Shown here: positions 1 through 8,769 of the stretch, piece by piece
How the letters are laid out: every line of letters begins with the position of its first letter
Position numbering within the stretch: the stretch's first letter is position 1
Assembly: GCF_042655435.1 (NCBI RefSeq)
Contig: NZ_JBHSMG010000001.1
Span: 248,001-312,000 of the forward strand
DNA length: 64,000 nt
Source: Lysinimonas soli
Lineage (GTDB): Bacteria; Actinomycetota; Actinomycetes; Actinomycetales; Microbacteriaceae
Direction of reading: 5' to 3'
Made by a program: the position numbers and the translations under genes
Notes under the pieces: generated by a model
What the model was told of the DNA's origin: nothing
Database searches by the model: none
What the model saw: the letters and a program-made list of their open reading frames with translations, nothing else

Positions 1-99
1 TCACAGCCTTTGTCGGTGTTGGAGGACATCCGAATCGGAGGGGACCCATGGACATCATCCCCCGGCCAGCGGCACGATCCGGATGACGTCGGCACACGG

Positions 100-957
100 T
101 CACGCCGAGACCCCGACCATCTTGCTCGCGGCCGACCACAGCGCGGCGCCGTTGGCGTTGTCCAGTCCGGCCTTTCCTGGCTTGCGCACCTTCGGATAGC
201 CCTTGATGCCGCCCAGGCCGTCCGGACCGACGTACGCGTTGCGTGCCACGTTCTGCGTGGCGGCGAACAGGGTGGGGAGGGCGCCGTGCTCGGGATCGTT
301 CATCAGGAACGAGAACCGATTGATGGCGTTGGACGACGAATGCGCGGCCAAGGGCGTGGTGGCGATGCCGGGATGAGCGAGAACCGAGCGAACCGCAGAC
401 CCGGCGGCGTCGAGCCGGTGCTGCAACTCCAGCGAGAAGAGCACGAGCTGCAGCTTGGAGTCGTTGTAGGCGTCCATGGACTTGTACGGGCGCACCTCCC
501 AGTTGAGGTCCTCGATGTTCAGGTGCCCCATCCGGTGCAGTTGGCTGGTGACCCAGACGACCCGGTCCGTGATGTTCGGCAGCAACAGATTGGTCAGCAA
601 GAACGGTCCGAGCGAGTTCGTCGCAGTCTGCACATCGAGACCATCACGGGTGCGGGTCAGCGGGATGTCCATGACACCGGCGTTGTTCACGAGCACGTCC
701 AGTGGTCCCGCCCAGTCGGCGGCGAACGCTCGCACGCCGGCCAGATCCGAGACATCGAGGTGGCGTACCTCGACATCACCCGCCATCCCTTGTCGAACCG
801 CGGCACCCTTTGCGACGTCACGCACGGCCAACACCACATGAGCTCCCACACGAGCCAATTCGCGAGCGGCGATCAGGCCGATGCCGCTCGATGCTCCGGT
901 CACCACCACCGTCTTGCCCGACATGTCCGGCAGATCCGCCGCGGTCCACTTGGCCAT
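100..957 (-). CDS. Short-chain dehydrogenase/reductase (SDR)
   Basis: A 285-residue NAD(P)-dependent oxidoreductase of the classical SDR fold. The cofactor motif TGASSGIG lies near residues 20-27, NNAG near residue 92, and the catalytic Tyr-x3-Lys appears as YNDSK near residue 165. Length and motifs suit the WW-domain-oxidoreductase/retinol-dehydrogenase-like SDR branch that is common in actinobacteria. Its substrate cannot be inferred. It is transcribed divergently from the MmyB-type regulator that starts at 1154, so the roughly 196 bp between them probably holds both promoters, and that regulator is the likely controller. The SDR assignment is secure; the role is not. Confidence 0.85.
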   Translation of the reverse strand: MAKWTAADLPDMSGKTVVVTGASSGIGLIAARELARVGAHVVLAVRDVAKGAAVRQGMAGDVEVRHLDVSDLAGVRAFAADWAGPLDVLVNNAGVMDIPLTRTRDGLDVQTATNSLGPFLLTNLLLPNITDRVVWVTSQLHRMGHLNIEDLNWEVRPYKSMDAYNDSKLQLVLFSLELQHRLDAAGSAVRSVLAHPGIATTPLAAHSSSNAINRFSFLMNDPEHGALPTLFAATQNVARNAYVGPDGLGGIKGYPKVRKPGKAGLDNANGAALWSAASKMVGVSA

Positions 958-1153
958 CGTTCTCCCCCTCCTGATGCCGCCCGTGCGGCCACTTGTCCAG
1001 TCAGCCTCCGCAGCCCGCCGATGAACAGGGCACGTTCATCCACTGCACGACATGCACCGGCTCCCCACGCCGGCGCGGAACGGGAGCAACGGCTGCCGAT
1101 CGACTGCATGACAGGCCATGGATAGGGTCAGGCCGACACGCGATACTCGGGAC

Positions 1154-2002
1154 ATGGACCTCCAGGCGATGGCTGACTTCTTGCGAACGCGCCGCGAGGC
1201 GCTTCAGCCGGAGGATGTGGGCCTGAGCCGCGGACCGCGACGTCGTGCCAATGGACTGCGGCGCGAAGAACTCGCCGAACTGTCCGGAATGTCCGCCGAC
1301 TACTACGCACGCCTCGAGCGCAACGGCGGACCCCAGCCGTCGGAGCAGATGGTCGCCGCGATCTCGCGCGGGCTGAGGTTGTCGCTCGCCGAGCGGGACC
1401 ATCTCTTTCAGCTCGCCGGGCACAGCAGCCCGAAATCCATCCAACGCAGCGACCACATCAATGCGGGCCTGATGCGGGTGCTCGATCGACTGACCGACAC
1501 CCCCGCGCAGATCATGAACAACCTCGGCGAAACGCTGACGCAGACGCGGCTCGCCATCGCGCTCCTCGGCGACCAGACCCGCTACGAGGGGCCCCGCCGA
1601 GCCAACATCTATCGATGGTTCACCGAACCGGAGTCGCGATCGATCTACGCCGAGGCCGACCACGAGCACCTCGGACGGGTCTTCGTCGCGCAGCACCGCT
1701 ATGTCGTCACGAAATACGGCCCGGAATCACGGGCCGGGTCGATCACAGGGCTGCTGCTGGATGAGAGCAGTGAGTTCGCCAACTTATGGGCGGATCACGA
1801 GATCGGACTGGTGCACTCGGAGGAGAAGCACCTCGTGCACGCCGAGGTCGGCGACATGTACCTGCACTGCCAAACGCTTCTGGATCCCGAGCAGGAACAA
1901 TCCCTCCTCGTCTTCACCGCCACGCCCGGGTCGGCGAGCGCCGAACGGCTGCAACTCCTTGCCGTGATCGGCAGTCAACGGCTCACCGGCGCGCTCGGGT
2001 GA
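1154..2002 (+). CDS. MmyB-type helix-turn-helix transcriptional regulator
   Basis: A 282-residue DNA-binding protein. An N-terminal XRE-type HTH spans about residues 5-80 and carries the family signature RREELAELSGMSADYYARLE. A C-terminal MmyB-like ligand-binding domain fills the rest; this domain is often linked to fatty-acid or methylenomycin-type ligand sensing. I chose ATG 1154 over the in-frame ATG 1118 because family members start a few residues before the first helix. It is divergent from the SDR at 100-957, a frequent actinobacterial pairing, so it probably represses that gene. A strong inverted repeat overlaps its stop codon. Confidence 0.85.
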   Translation: MDLQAMADFLRTRREALQPEDVGLSRGPRRRANGLRREELAELSGMSADYYARLERNGGPQPSEQMVAAISRGLRLSLAERDHLFQLAGHSSPKSIQRSDHINAGLMRVLDRLTDTPAQIMNNLGETLTQTRLAIALLGDQTRYEGPRRANIYRWFTEPESRSIYAEADHEHLGRVFVAQHRYVVTKYGPESRAGSITGLLLDESSEFANLWADHEIGLVHSEEKHLVHAEVGDMYLHCQTLLDPEQEQSLLVFTATPGSASAERLQLLAVIGSQRLTGALG

Positions 2003-2033
2003 GCCGCCGCATTCGAGCGACGGCTCACCCGAG
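1994..2033. terminator. Bidirectional hairpin terminator between convergent genes
   Basis: A perfect 13-bp inverted repeat (CTCGGGTGAGCCG at 1994-2006, CGGCTCACCCGAG at 2021-2033) with a 14-nt loop. It lies between the convergent stops of the MmyB-type regulator (2002) and the SDR (2046). No U-tract follows, which is usual in high-GC actinobacteria. Being symmetric, it could end transcripts from both sides. Confidence 0.7.
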
Positions 2034-2045
2034 ATCTGTTCAGCG

Positions 2046-2930
2046 TTAGACGGTGAGGAGGTCGGCGAGGTCGACGCGAGCGAGGAACTCGCGCCGAACA
2101 CGGTCGGCGATCTCGGAGACTTCTTCCGAGCCGTCGTCGACGGGATCGATGTGCACGCGGTACGGGCGCTGCCCCACGGGCAGTGCGACGATGCGTGCGA
2201 TCTCATCGGACACCATCGACGCATCGGCTCCGTCGGGGGCGAGTGCGGCGAGCTTCTCTCCGACCTGCTCCATGAGTCCGGCGTACTTGGTCTCGTAGTC
2301 GGCCTCGACCGCGGTGTCGGCGGGGTGGCCGGAGTGGGCGAAGTGGTTGGTGCCGCTGGTGAACGATCCGGGGACCACGATGGAGGTCTCCACGCCCCAG
2401 CGGGCGAGCTCGGCGGCGTAGCTGACGGCGAGCGAGTCCATGCCGGCCTTCGCCGCGAAGTACGGCGCCAGGTACGGTGGGGTGCCGCCCTTGACGGAGC
2501 TGCTGGATACCCACAGAACCAGACCTTCTCCACGGTGGCGCATGCCCGGCAGCGCAGCACGGTTGACGCGCTGGGTCGACAGCACGTTGACGTTGTACAG
2601 CTCGGCGAGCTGTTCCGGCGTGAACGCCTCAGCGGGCCCGACGACCATGTGCCCGGCGTTGTGGATGAGCACGTCGATCCGGCCGTGCTCGGCCTCGATC
2701 GCGGTGATGGCGGCGTCGACGGACGCCTGCGAGTTCACATCCATCTCGATCGCGCGCAGGTCGACGCCCCGCTCGGCGGCGTAGTCCGCGGCGGCCTGCA
2801 CCTGCGAGGCGTTCCGGCCGGTGGTTTCCCGCATGCCTGCATAGACGGTGTTGCCCGTGTCGGCGAGGGCGCGGGCGGTGAGGGCGCCGAAGCCGCTGGA
2901 GGCGCCGGTGATGACGACGATGTTGCTCAT
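2046..2930 (-). CDS. SDR family oxidoreductase
   Basis: A 294-residue SDR with the cofactor motif TGASSGFG at residues 8-15, a HNAG variant of NNAG, and a catalytic YFAAK near residue 164. I chose ATG 2930 because a purine-rich AGAGAG tract precedes it and the Rossmann motif then starts right at the N-terminus; the open frame continues to 2978. It lies 48 bp downstream of the next SDR and reads the same way, so TetR (4542), SDR (3740) and this gene are probably one operon. Substrate unknown. Confidence 0.85.
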   Translation of the reverse strand: MSNIVVITGASSGFGALTARALADTGNTVYAGMRETTGRNASQVQAAADYAAERGVDLRAIEMDVNSQASVDAAITAIEAEHGRIDVLIHNAGHMVVGPAEAFTPEQLAELYNVNVLSTQRVNRAALPGMRHRGEGLVLWVSSSSVKGGTPPYLAPYFAAKAGMDSLAVSYAAELARWGVETSIVVPGSFTSGTNHFAHSGHPADTAVEADYETKYAGLMEQVGEKLAALAPDGADASMVSDEIARIVALPVGQRPYRVHIDPVDDGSEEVSEIADRVRREFLARVDLADLLTV

Positions 2931-2978
2931 GATGTTCTGCTCTCTTCTTCGATGTTCTCTGGTGGGGGACGGATTCAC

Positions 2979-3740
2979 TCAGGCGAGTCCGCCGTTGGCG
3001 AAGACGGTCTGGCCGTTGACCCAGCGGCCGGGGCCCGCGAGGAATGCGACCGTCTCGGCGATGTCGTCCGGCTGACCGAGTCGCTCCAACGGCACGGCCT
3101 TGGCCAGGTTCGCGATGGTGGCCTCGTCTTTGCCGTCGAGGAACAGCGCGGTCGCGGTGGGCCCGGGGGCGACCGCGTTGACGGTGATGTTCTTGCCGCG
3201 CAGCTCACGGGCGAGGATCAGCGTGATGCTCTCGACGGCCGCCTTGCTTGCGACGTATGCGCCATAGCCGGGGAACTGAGTGCGGGTGACCGAGGTGGAG
3301 AAGTTGATGATCGCCCCACCGTCGCGGACTCGGCGGGCACCCTGCTGGGAGACGACGAAGGTGCCGCGGATGTTGGTGCGATGCATCCGGTCCAGGTCGT
3401 CGAGGTTCAGGGTCGAAATGGGGGACAGGATCATGATGCCCGCCGTGTTCACCACGACATCGATCCCGCCGAACTCGGCCTCCACCGCATCGAACGCAGC
3501 CGACATCGCGTCCTCGTCGGCGACATCGCCGCCGACGGCGAATGCGCGGCCTCCAGCGGCGACGACCGCGGCGACGGTCTCGTCGGCCCTGGCCTGGTTG
3601 CCGGAGTAGTGCACGCCGACGGCCATCCCGTCCTTCGCAAGTCGTTCGACGACAGCGCGGCCGATGCCGCCGGAACCTCCGGTGACCAGGGCGACTCGCG
3701 ACGTGGTGACTCGCGGATCGATGTCGATGTTGCTTGTCAT
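2979..3740 (-). CDS. SDR family oxidoreductase, FabG-like
   Basis: A 253-residue classical SDR. TGGSGGIG lies near residues 20-27, NTAG replaces NNAG, the active site is YVASK near residue 158, and the C-terminus WVNGQTVFANGGLA is typical of 3-ketoacyl-ACP-reductase-like SDRs. It sits between a TetR gene upstream and another SDR downstream on the same strand. With no fatty-acid synthesis genes nearby, a role as a general carbonyl or alcohol oxidoreductase under the TetR is more likely than one in lipid synthesis. Confidence 0.85.
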   Translation of the reverse strand: MTSNIDIDPRVTTSRVALVTGGSGGIGRAVVERLAKDGMAVGVHYSGNQARADETVAAVVAAGGRAFAVGGDVADEDAMSAAFDAVEAEFGGIDVVVNTAGIMILSPISTLNLDDLDRMHRTNIRGTFVVSQQGARRVRDGGAIINFSTSVTRTQFPGYGAYVASKAAVESITLILARELRGKNITVNAVAPGPTATALFLDGKDEATIANLAKAVPLERLGQPDDIAETVAFLAGPGRWVNGQTVFANGGLA

Positions 3741-3843
3741 GGTGTGCTCTCTTTCACTGGGGTTCCGTGGTGGTGCGCCCCGGCTGAGGGCGCGCCGGAT
3801 GACGCCCCCGTCCTGCGGGTGGCGAGCTTCGGTCGGGTCGGTG

Positions 3844-4542
3844 TCAGCCGGCGGGTGGTTGGGATTGGATGCGGTTCAACCATTCATCCAGCAGCCCGGC
3901 CTCGCGATCGGTGAAGAGGGTGTCTGGCATCGAGATGAGCGCACCTCGCAGGGTGGTCGCCGCGATGCGACTCGATTCGCCTGCGTCCGAGGCCGGCGCG
4001 GCATCGGAGACGAGAGCGCCGTGGACGATGTCGCGCATCATGGTCGACAACGCGAGGTCCGGATACAAAGCGGGGCGGAGGATCAAGGCCAGGGCGACTC
4101 CGGTGTTGGCCGCCATGACCACCCGTGCCCCGACCTCCGGATCGACGCGCAGCCGTCCTTGTGCGGCGAGCCGGTCGAGCACGGCGCGCAGCAGCCGCAT
4201 CGCCTCGTCGGCGGACTCCGCCCGGTCGACGGCATTCGAACCGAAAAGCAGCCGGTAGGCATTCGGGTGAGCGATCGCGAACGCGGTGTGGCTGTCCCAC
4301 CCAGACCGCAGATCCTTCAGGGGATCATCGGATTGCTCGGCTTGGCGTTTCATGCTCAGGTACTCGTCCCAGACATGGTCGACCGTCGCCGCGAGCAGGC
4401 CCTCCTTGTCGCCGAAGAGCCGATAGATGACGGGCTGCTGTACCCCGGCGGCCTCACACACCGCGCGAGTCGAGATGTCGCCGCTCGACGACTGAGCCAA
4501 CAGCTCGGCTGTCGCGGTGATGATCGTCGATCGCATGGTCAC
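3844..4542 (-). CDS. TetR/AcrR family transcriptional regulator
   Basis: A 232-residue one-component repressor. The N-terminal TetR HTH spans about residues 5-55 (ISTRAVCEAAGVQQPVIYRLFGDKEGLL region), followed by a helical ligand-binding domain. The start is GTG 4542 or ATG 4536; no good ribosome-binding site separates them. The gene is followed on the same strand by two SDR genes, and a perfect 10-bp inverted repeat lies just upstream of the start. Autoregulation together with the SDR pair is the simplest reading. Confidence 0.85.
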   Translation of the reverse strand: MTMRSTIITATAELLAQSSSGDISTRAVCEAAGVQQPVIYRLFGDKEGLLAATVDHVWDEYLSMKRQAEQSDDPLKDLRSGWDSHTAFAIAHPNAYRLLFGSNAVDRAESADEAMRLLRAVLDRLAAQGRLRVDPEVGARVVMAANTGVALALILRPALYPDLALSTMMRDIVHGALVSDAAPASDAGESSRIAATTLRGALISMPDTLFTDREAGLLDEWLNRIQSQPPAG

Positions 4543-4547
4543 GGTAC

Positions 4548-4575
4548 CAACGATAACACATTTTGGTTATCGTTG
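4548..4575. promoter_or_regulatory. Palindromic operator upstream of the TetR-SDR-SDR operon
   Basis: A perfect 10-bp inverted repeat, CAACGATAAC (4548-4557) and GTTATCGTTG (4566-4575), with an 8-nt spacer. It sits directly upstream of the TetR start at 4542 in an unusually AT-rich patch. Position and symmetry fit the binding site of the adjacent TetR protein. Confidence 0.65.
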
Positions 4576-4800
4576 ATCTGGTGCGGAAATGCCTGCTCGG
4601 CTACCCCTCCTGCGTGACGGGTGCGAGCGCCTAAGTCACCGTCCGGGTGCATCTGCGGCGGCATTCGCGATTTGGTTCAATCCACGAAGCAGAGGGCGCC
4701 TGGGTGATCCGCATCATGAGCCATCGGGTGTCGGGTCATCGCGCTGCGAGGTCATGATCCCTTGCTCGTCACCGCGTCGTGCGCGCCGTTGACCGCCATC

Positions 4801-4828
4801 GGATACCTCTGATATACCTGGGGTATCC
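4801..4828. promoter_or_regulatory. Inverted repeat upstream of the Liv-type operon
   Basis: GGATACC (4801-4807) and GGTATCC (4822-4828) form 7-bp arms. A tighter half-palindrome, ATACC-TGG-GGTAT, lies at 4814-4826. The repeat ends three bases before the ribosome-binding site AAGGAGG (4831-4837) of the first operon gene. It could be an operator, with the GntR at 14493-15194 as a candidate binder, but I did not find the same sequence upstream of that regulator. Confidence 0.4.
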
Positions 4829-4841
4829 CAAAGGAGGGTTC

Positions 4842-6068
4842 ATGAAGATCAGACAATGGCGTCGGTCGGTGTTGGCAGCTGTGGCGATCACAGCGACACT
4901 CGTGTCGATTTCCGCTTGCTCATCGAGTGCGACGACTACTTCATCCAGCGGTCCGATCACCATCGGGATGTCTCTCCCGCTGACCGGACCTGTTGCCGAT
5001 GTGGCGTTGGGCGGGTACCAGGGCTATCAGCAGTGGGCCGCCGACGTGAACGCGTCGGGCGGGCTCCTCGGCCGCAAGATCCAACTCAAGGTCCTCGACG
5101 ACGGTTTCAGCGAGAGCGCCGTCGTGACCAACTACACGAAGCTGATCAGCCAAGACAAGGTCGATCTTCTTCTTGGTACCTTCTCGTCGCTTCTCAACGG
5201 ACCGGCCTCTGCCGTGGCTGCACGGCAGAACATGGTCTACGTGGAGCCGTCGGGCGGCAACGAGGCGCTGTTCACTCGCGGTTTCAAGAACTTGTTCTTC
5301 GCGCAACCCGCGACGACAGCGACCCTGCCCGATCAGTTCGTCGCCTATATCAAGTCGCTCTCGACCAACGAGCGCCCGAAGACGGCGGCCTACCTGGCTC
5401 AGGACGACCCGGCCACCGGTCCCGCCGTCGACACCTTCCAGAAGAAGCTTGAGGCGCTTGGTGTCAAGACGGTCTACAAGGACGTGTACTCGCCAGATAC
5501 CTCGTCGTTCGACCCGATCGCGTCGGCGGTGGTTCAGGGTAAGCCCGAGCTGATCATCCACGGAGCCATCGCCGACGACGGCATCAGCTTCATCCGCTCT
5601 TTGCAGAAACTGAACTACAGCCCCAAGCTGTTCTTCCAGACCGGAACCCCTTCCGGGCCGGGATTCGCCGAAGGAATCGGCGCGACGAACACCGAGGGGA
5701 TCTTCACCGCGGTTGGATGGAGCGCGGCGGCCTCCTACCCCGGCAACGCGGAGTTCGTCGCGGCATACACCAAGAAGTTCGGTTCGGCGCCCACCGAGGA
5801 CGCGGCGAACTCCTACACGGCAGGGCAGGTGCTCGCCGCCGCGGTGAAAGCCGTCGGGAGCATCGCCGACCAGAAGGCATTGTCGAGCTGGTTGCACTCG
5901 CACACGGTCGACACGATCGTGGGGCCGTTGAAGTGGGACAAGACGGGGGTGCCCCTCGGCACGCTGCTCTTGGCCCAGTGGCAGAACGACAAGCTCGAGA
6001 TCCTTCGGCCGCAGCCTGCAGCGACGACCAAGACCGTCGTCTTCCCCAAGCCCGCCTGGCAGGGGTGA
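4842..6068 (+). CDS. Liv-type ABC transporter substrate-binding lipoprotein
   Basis: A 408-residue periplasmic-binding-protein-like lipoprotein of the branched-chain amino acid/amide/aromatic-acid uptake (HAAT) family. The signal peptide has a basic start, a hydrophobic core and a lipobox SISAC with the acylated Cys at residue 26, then a Ser/Thr-rich linker. The mature part starts PITIGMSLPLTGP, typical of Peripla_BP_6 proteins. I chose ATG 4842 because AAGGAGG precedes it by four bases. It is the first gene of a tight operon with LivH, LivM-LivG and LivF. The downstream enzymes suggest a hydroxy or aromatic acid ligand rather than leucine, but that is inference. Confidence 0.9.
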   Translation: MKIRQWRRSVLAAVAITATLVSISACSSSATTTSSSGPITIGMSLPLTGPVADVALGGYQGYQQWAADVNASGGLLGRKIQLKVLDDGFSESAVVTNYTKLISQDKVDLLLGTFSSLLNGPASAVAARQNMVYVEPSGGNEALFTRGFKNLFFAQPATTATLPDQFVAYIKSLSTNERPKTAAYLAQDDPATGPAVDTFQKKLEALGVKTVYKDVYSPDTSSFDPIASAVVQGKPELIIHGAIADDGISFIRSLQKLNYSPKLFFQTGTPSGPGFAEGIGATNTEGIFTAVGWSAAASYPGNAEFVAAYTKKFGSAPTEDAANSYTAGQVLAAAVKAVGSIADQKALSSWLHSHTVDTIVGPLKWDKTGVPLGTLLLAQWQNDKLEILRPQPAATTKTVVFPKPAWQG

Positions 6069-6949
6069 TGACGACACTCCTGCAGACGCTGGTGTTCGGG
6101 CTGCTCATCGGAGGCGTCTACGCACTGATGTCGACGGGGCTCACACTGGTCTTCGGCGTCATGAAGATCGTCAACATGGCCCAGGGAGCCTTCCTCGTCC
6201 TCGGTGCCTACCTGTCGTACAGCCTCTGGCATTTCGCCGGAATCGACCCCCTGATCGGCGCGTTCATCGGCGCGCCGATCATGGCGGGGATCGGCGTTCT
6301 GCTCTACAAGACGGTCATCGAGAGAGCGCAGCGCATCGATCGAGGGCTCGCCATCGTCGCGACCTTCGCCCTCGCCCTGATCCTCGAGAGCATCATCGCT
6401 CTCATCTGGGGTCCGGATCCTGTGAGCGCGACGCCCACTTACTTCAACCAAGCACTGACCGTCGGCGCGATCGTGATCCCGAAAGCGCAGCTGTACGCGT
6501 GCATCCTGGCGGTGCTCATCACGGCGGGTTTGACCGTATTGATCCGACTCTCATGGCTCGGGCGCGCGATCACGGCGGCCTCGGAGAACCCGGAGGGCGC
6601 GAAGCTGGTCGGTGTCGACCCGGCAAAGGTCGGCACCTGGATCTTCGCGATCGCGATCGCGACGACGTCGTTCGGGGGGGCCGCGTTGAGCTTCCTCTAT
6701 CAGTTCGTTCCCGACACTCAGGACTCGTGGATCGGCCTCACCCTCAGCGTGGTGATCCTCGGCGGCCTGGGGAGCATTCCCGGGGTCGTCGCGGGCGGAG
6801 TGGCCCTCGGTCTGGCCGAGGCGTTCACCTCCACCTACCTCTCGATCCAGTGGACGACGGCGGTGCCGCTCATTCTGATTCTTCTCGTTCTGTTGGTCCG
6901 GCCTCAGGGTCTTGTGGCTTTCCGCAGCCGTGAGGATGTCGCCTCATGA
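6068..6949 (+). CDS. LivH-type ABC transporter permease
   Basis: A 293-residue integral membrane permease of the branched-chain amino acid transporter family, with about eight hydrophobic segments and the LivH-typical N-terminus (GLLIGGVYALMSTGLTLVFG). Its ATG overlaps the stop of the binding-protein gene (ATGA), so translation is probably coupled. It overlaps the LivM-LivG fusion by four bases downstream. It should form the membrane channel with the LivM half of that fusion. Confidence 0.92.
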   Translation: MTTLLQTLVFGLLIGGVYALMSTGLTLVFGVMKIVNMAQGAFLVLGAYLSYSLWHFAGIDPLIGAFIGAPIMAGIGVLLYKTVIERAQRIDRGLAIVATFALALILESIIALIWGPDPVSATPTYFNQALTVGAIVIPKAQLYACILAVLITAGLTVLIRLSWLGRAITAASENPEGAKLVGVDPAKVGTWIFAIAIATTSFGGAALSFLYQFVPDTQDSWIGLTLSVVILGGLGSIPGVVAGGVALGLAEAFTSTYLSIQWTTAVPLILILLVLLVRPQGLVAFRSREDVAS

Positions 6950-8769
6950 CGTCGGTTGGCCGGTCCCGGGCGATTCGGGTGGTGTTGCCACTGGCAGGCT
7001 TCGTGCTGCTCGCCCTGTTCCCGGTGTTCTCGAACAACCTCTACCTGCAGAACATGCTTATCCTGACCTTCCTGTTGGCCATCGGGGCAAGCGGCTGGGA
7101 TCTGATGGGCGGATTCGCCGGATACATCTCCGTCGGCAACAGCATGTTCATCGGGCTCGGGGCCTATACCACCGGGATCATCGCCCAGCGGTGGGGGATC
7201 TCACCGTTCATCGCCTGCTTTGCAGGCGGTCTGGTCGCCGCCATCGTGGCGGCTCTGCTCAGCCTGGTCACGCGCCGCACCCGTGGCATGTACTTCGTCA
7301 TCGTCACCTTCGCGGCACTGATGCTGCTCAAGTGGGTCGCGCAGACCTGGACCCCGATCACCGGGGGAAGCGGCGGGCTTCCGATGCCCATTGCCACCTG
7401 GGATCTCGCCTACCAGAACTGGCCGTTCTACTACGCGTTCCTCGCCCTCCTCGCGGTCGTCATCCTCGTCTCGATGAAGGTGCGCAGCAGCAAGCTGGGC
7501 CTCGGACTGCTGTCGATCCACGACGATGAGGACAAGAGCACGGGGCTGGGCATTCGCACCGCGGTGTACAAGATGATCGCCTTCGTTCTTGCGAGTTTCT
7601 TCACCGGCATCGCGGGCGGACTCTACGGGTTCTACATCTCGTACCTCAACCCGAGCGCGATGTTCGACATCGTCATGAGCATCCTGATCGTGCTCGCCGC
7701 GCTGCTCGGCGGCCGGGGCAGCGTGTGGGGGCCTGTTCTGGGGGCTTTCATCATCGAGCCGCTGGCCGAGGTGACGGCGACGACGGTCGGCGGTGCCAAT
7801 TCCGGCGCCATCCGGTTACTGCTCTTCTCGGGTGTTCTGATCCTCGTGGTGCTCTTCCTTCCGCGGGGAGTGCTGCCGACCATCCGCGGCTGGATCTCTC
7901 GGACGGGCGACGCCGAGCGCCTGCGGATCGCGCGGGCCTTCCGCCCTCGAGACACCGAAGCCCGCGGCGCGACGGCGCCCATCTCACGAGCCGAGAGCAC
8001 TGGAGCCATCCTGGTGGTGAGCGGTCTGGCGAGATCCTTCGGCGGGGTCAAGGCTGTTCAGGGAGTCTCGCTCGCGGTGGGGGAGGGCGCCGTCACGGGC
8101 CTGATCGGCCCGAACGGTTCCGGGAAGACCACGCTGTTCAATCTCATCGACGGCACCGTGTCCCCGGATGCCGGCGCGGTCGTCCTCGCGGGTCGAGCGT
8201 TGCGGAACGGCGACCGACCGGGGAGGGCCCATGCGGGCCTGGCCCGCACCTATCAGCTCCCCAGATTGTTCCCTTCGATGACCGTGCTCGAGAACGTCGT
8301 GCTGCCAGAGCGACGGTTCTCGCTACGGCGGATCTTCGCTGCCCGTGTCACCGTTGCCGAGCGTTCGGAAGCGCACTCTCGACTGGAGAAGTTCGGTCTC
8401 GCCGGATACGCCGACATCGGCCCCGCCGAACTGAGCTACGGCCAGCGGAAGCTCGTGGAGCTGGCGCAGGTGCTCACACTCGAGCCGCGCGTGATCATGC
8501 TCGATGAACCGGCAGCAGGAATCAGCCCAGCGCTCTCCGCGCGCCTGTCCGAGATCATCCGTGAGGTGAACAGCAAGGGGGTATCGGTATTGCTGGTGGA
8601 GCACGACCTTCCGTTCATCGAGGCCCTCTGCGATGACGTCTACGTCATGGACGGGGGCGTCGTCATCGCTCATGGAACCGTTCAGGAGTTGAAAGACGAC
8701 CCGCTCGTCGTCGAGGCATACCTCGGCCGTTCAGAACCTCTCGAGGTCAGAGGGGCGGCGTCGGCATGA
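6946..8769 (+). CDS. Fused LivM permease - LivG ATPase of a Liv-type ABC transporter
   Basis: A 607-residue fusion. Residues 1 to about 320 are a LivM-type permease with roughly eight membrane segments. A short linker (about 320-350) leads into a LivG-type ATPase with Walker A GPNGSGKT at 388-395, signature LSYGQRKLVE at 496-505, Walker B VIMLDEP at 516-522 and the H-loop His at 553. There is no separate livG, so the fusion must supply that ATPase. The frame is continuous, with no sign of sequencing error, and similar fusions occur in other bacteria. Four-base overlaps link it to LivH and LivF. Confidence 0.92.
   Translation: MTSVGRSRAIRVVLPLAGFVLLALFPVFSNNLYLQNMLILTFLLAIGASGWDLMGGFAGYISVGNSMFIGLGAYTTGIIAQRWGISPFIACFAGGLVAAIVAALLSLVTRRTRGMYFVIVTFAALMLLKWVAQTWTPITGGSGGLPMPIATWDLAYQNWPFYYAFLALLAVVILVSMKVRSSKLGLGLLSIHDDEDKSTGLGIRTAVYKMIAFVLASFFTGIAGGLYGFYISYLNPSAMFDIVMSILIVLAALLGGRGSVWGPVLGAFIIEPLAEVTATTVGGANSGAIRLLLFSGVLILVVLFLPRGVLPTIRGWISRTGDAERLRIARAFRPRDTEARGATAPISRAESTGAILVVSGLARSFGGVKAVQGVSLAVGEGAVTGLIGPNGSGKTTLFNLIDGTVSPDAGAVVLAGRALRNGDRPGRAHAGLARTYQLPRLFPSMTVLENVVLPERRFSLRRIFAARVTVAERSEAHSRLEKFGLAGYADIGPAELSYGQRKLVELAQVLTLEPRVIMLDEPAAGISPALSARLSEIIREVNSKGVSVLLVEHDLPFIEALCDDVYVMDGGVVIAHGTVQELKDDPLVVEAYLGRSEPLEVRGAASA

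Noticed and set aside
10..1125. Long plus-strand open frame of 371 codons at the left edge
   Set aside because: It is antisense to a well-supported SDR gene and shows no domain. The first 99 bases hold no gene I can support.
2151..3914. Plus-strand open frame of 587 codons
   Set aside because: It lies antisense to two SDR genes with clear motifs; its His/Gly/Asp-rich composition is typical of high-GC shadow frames.
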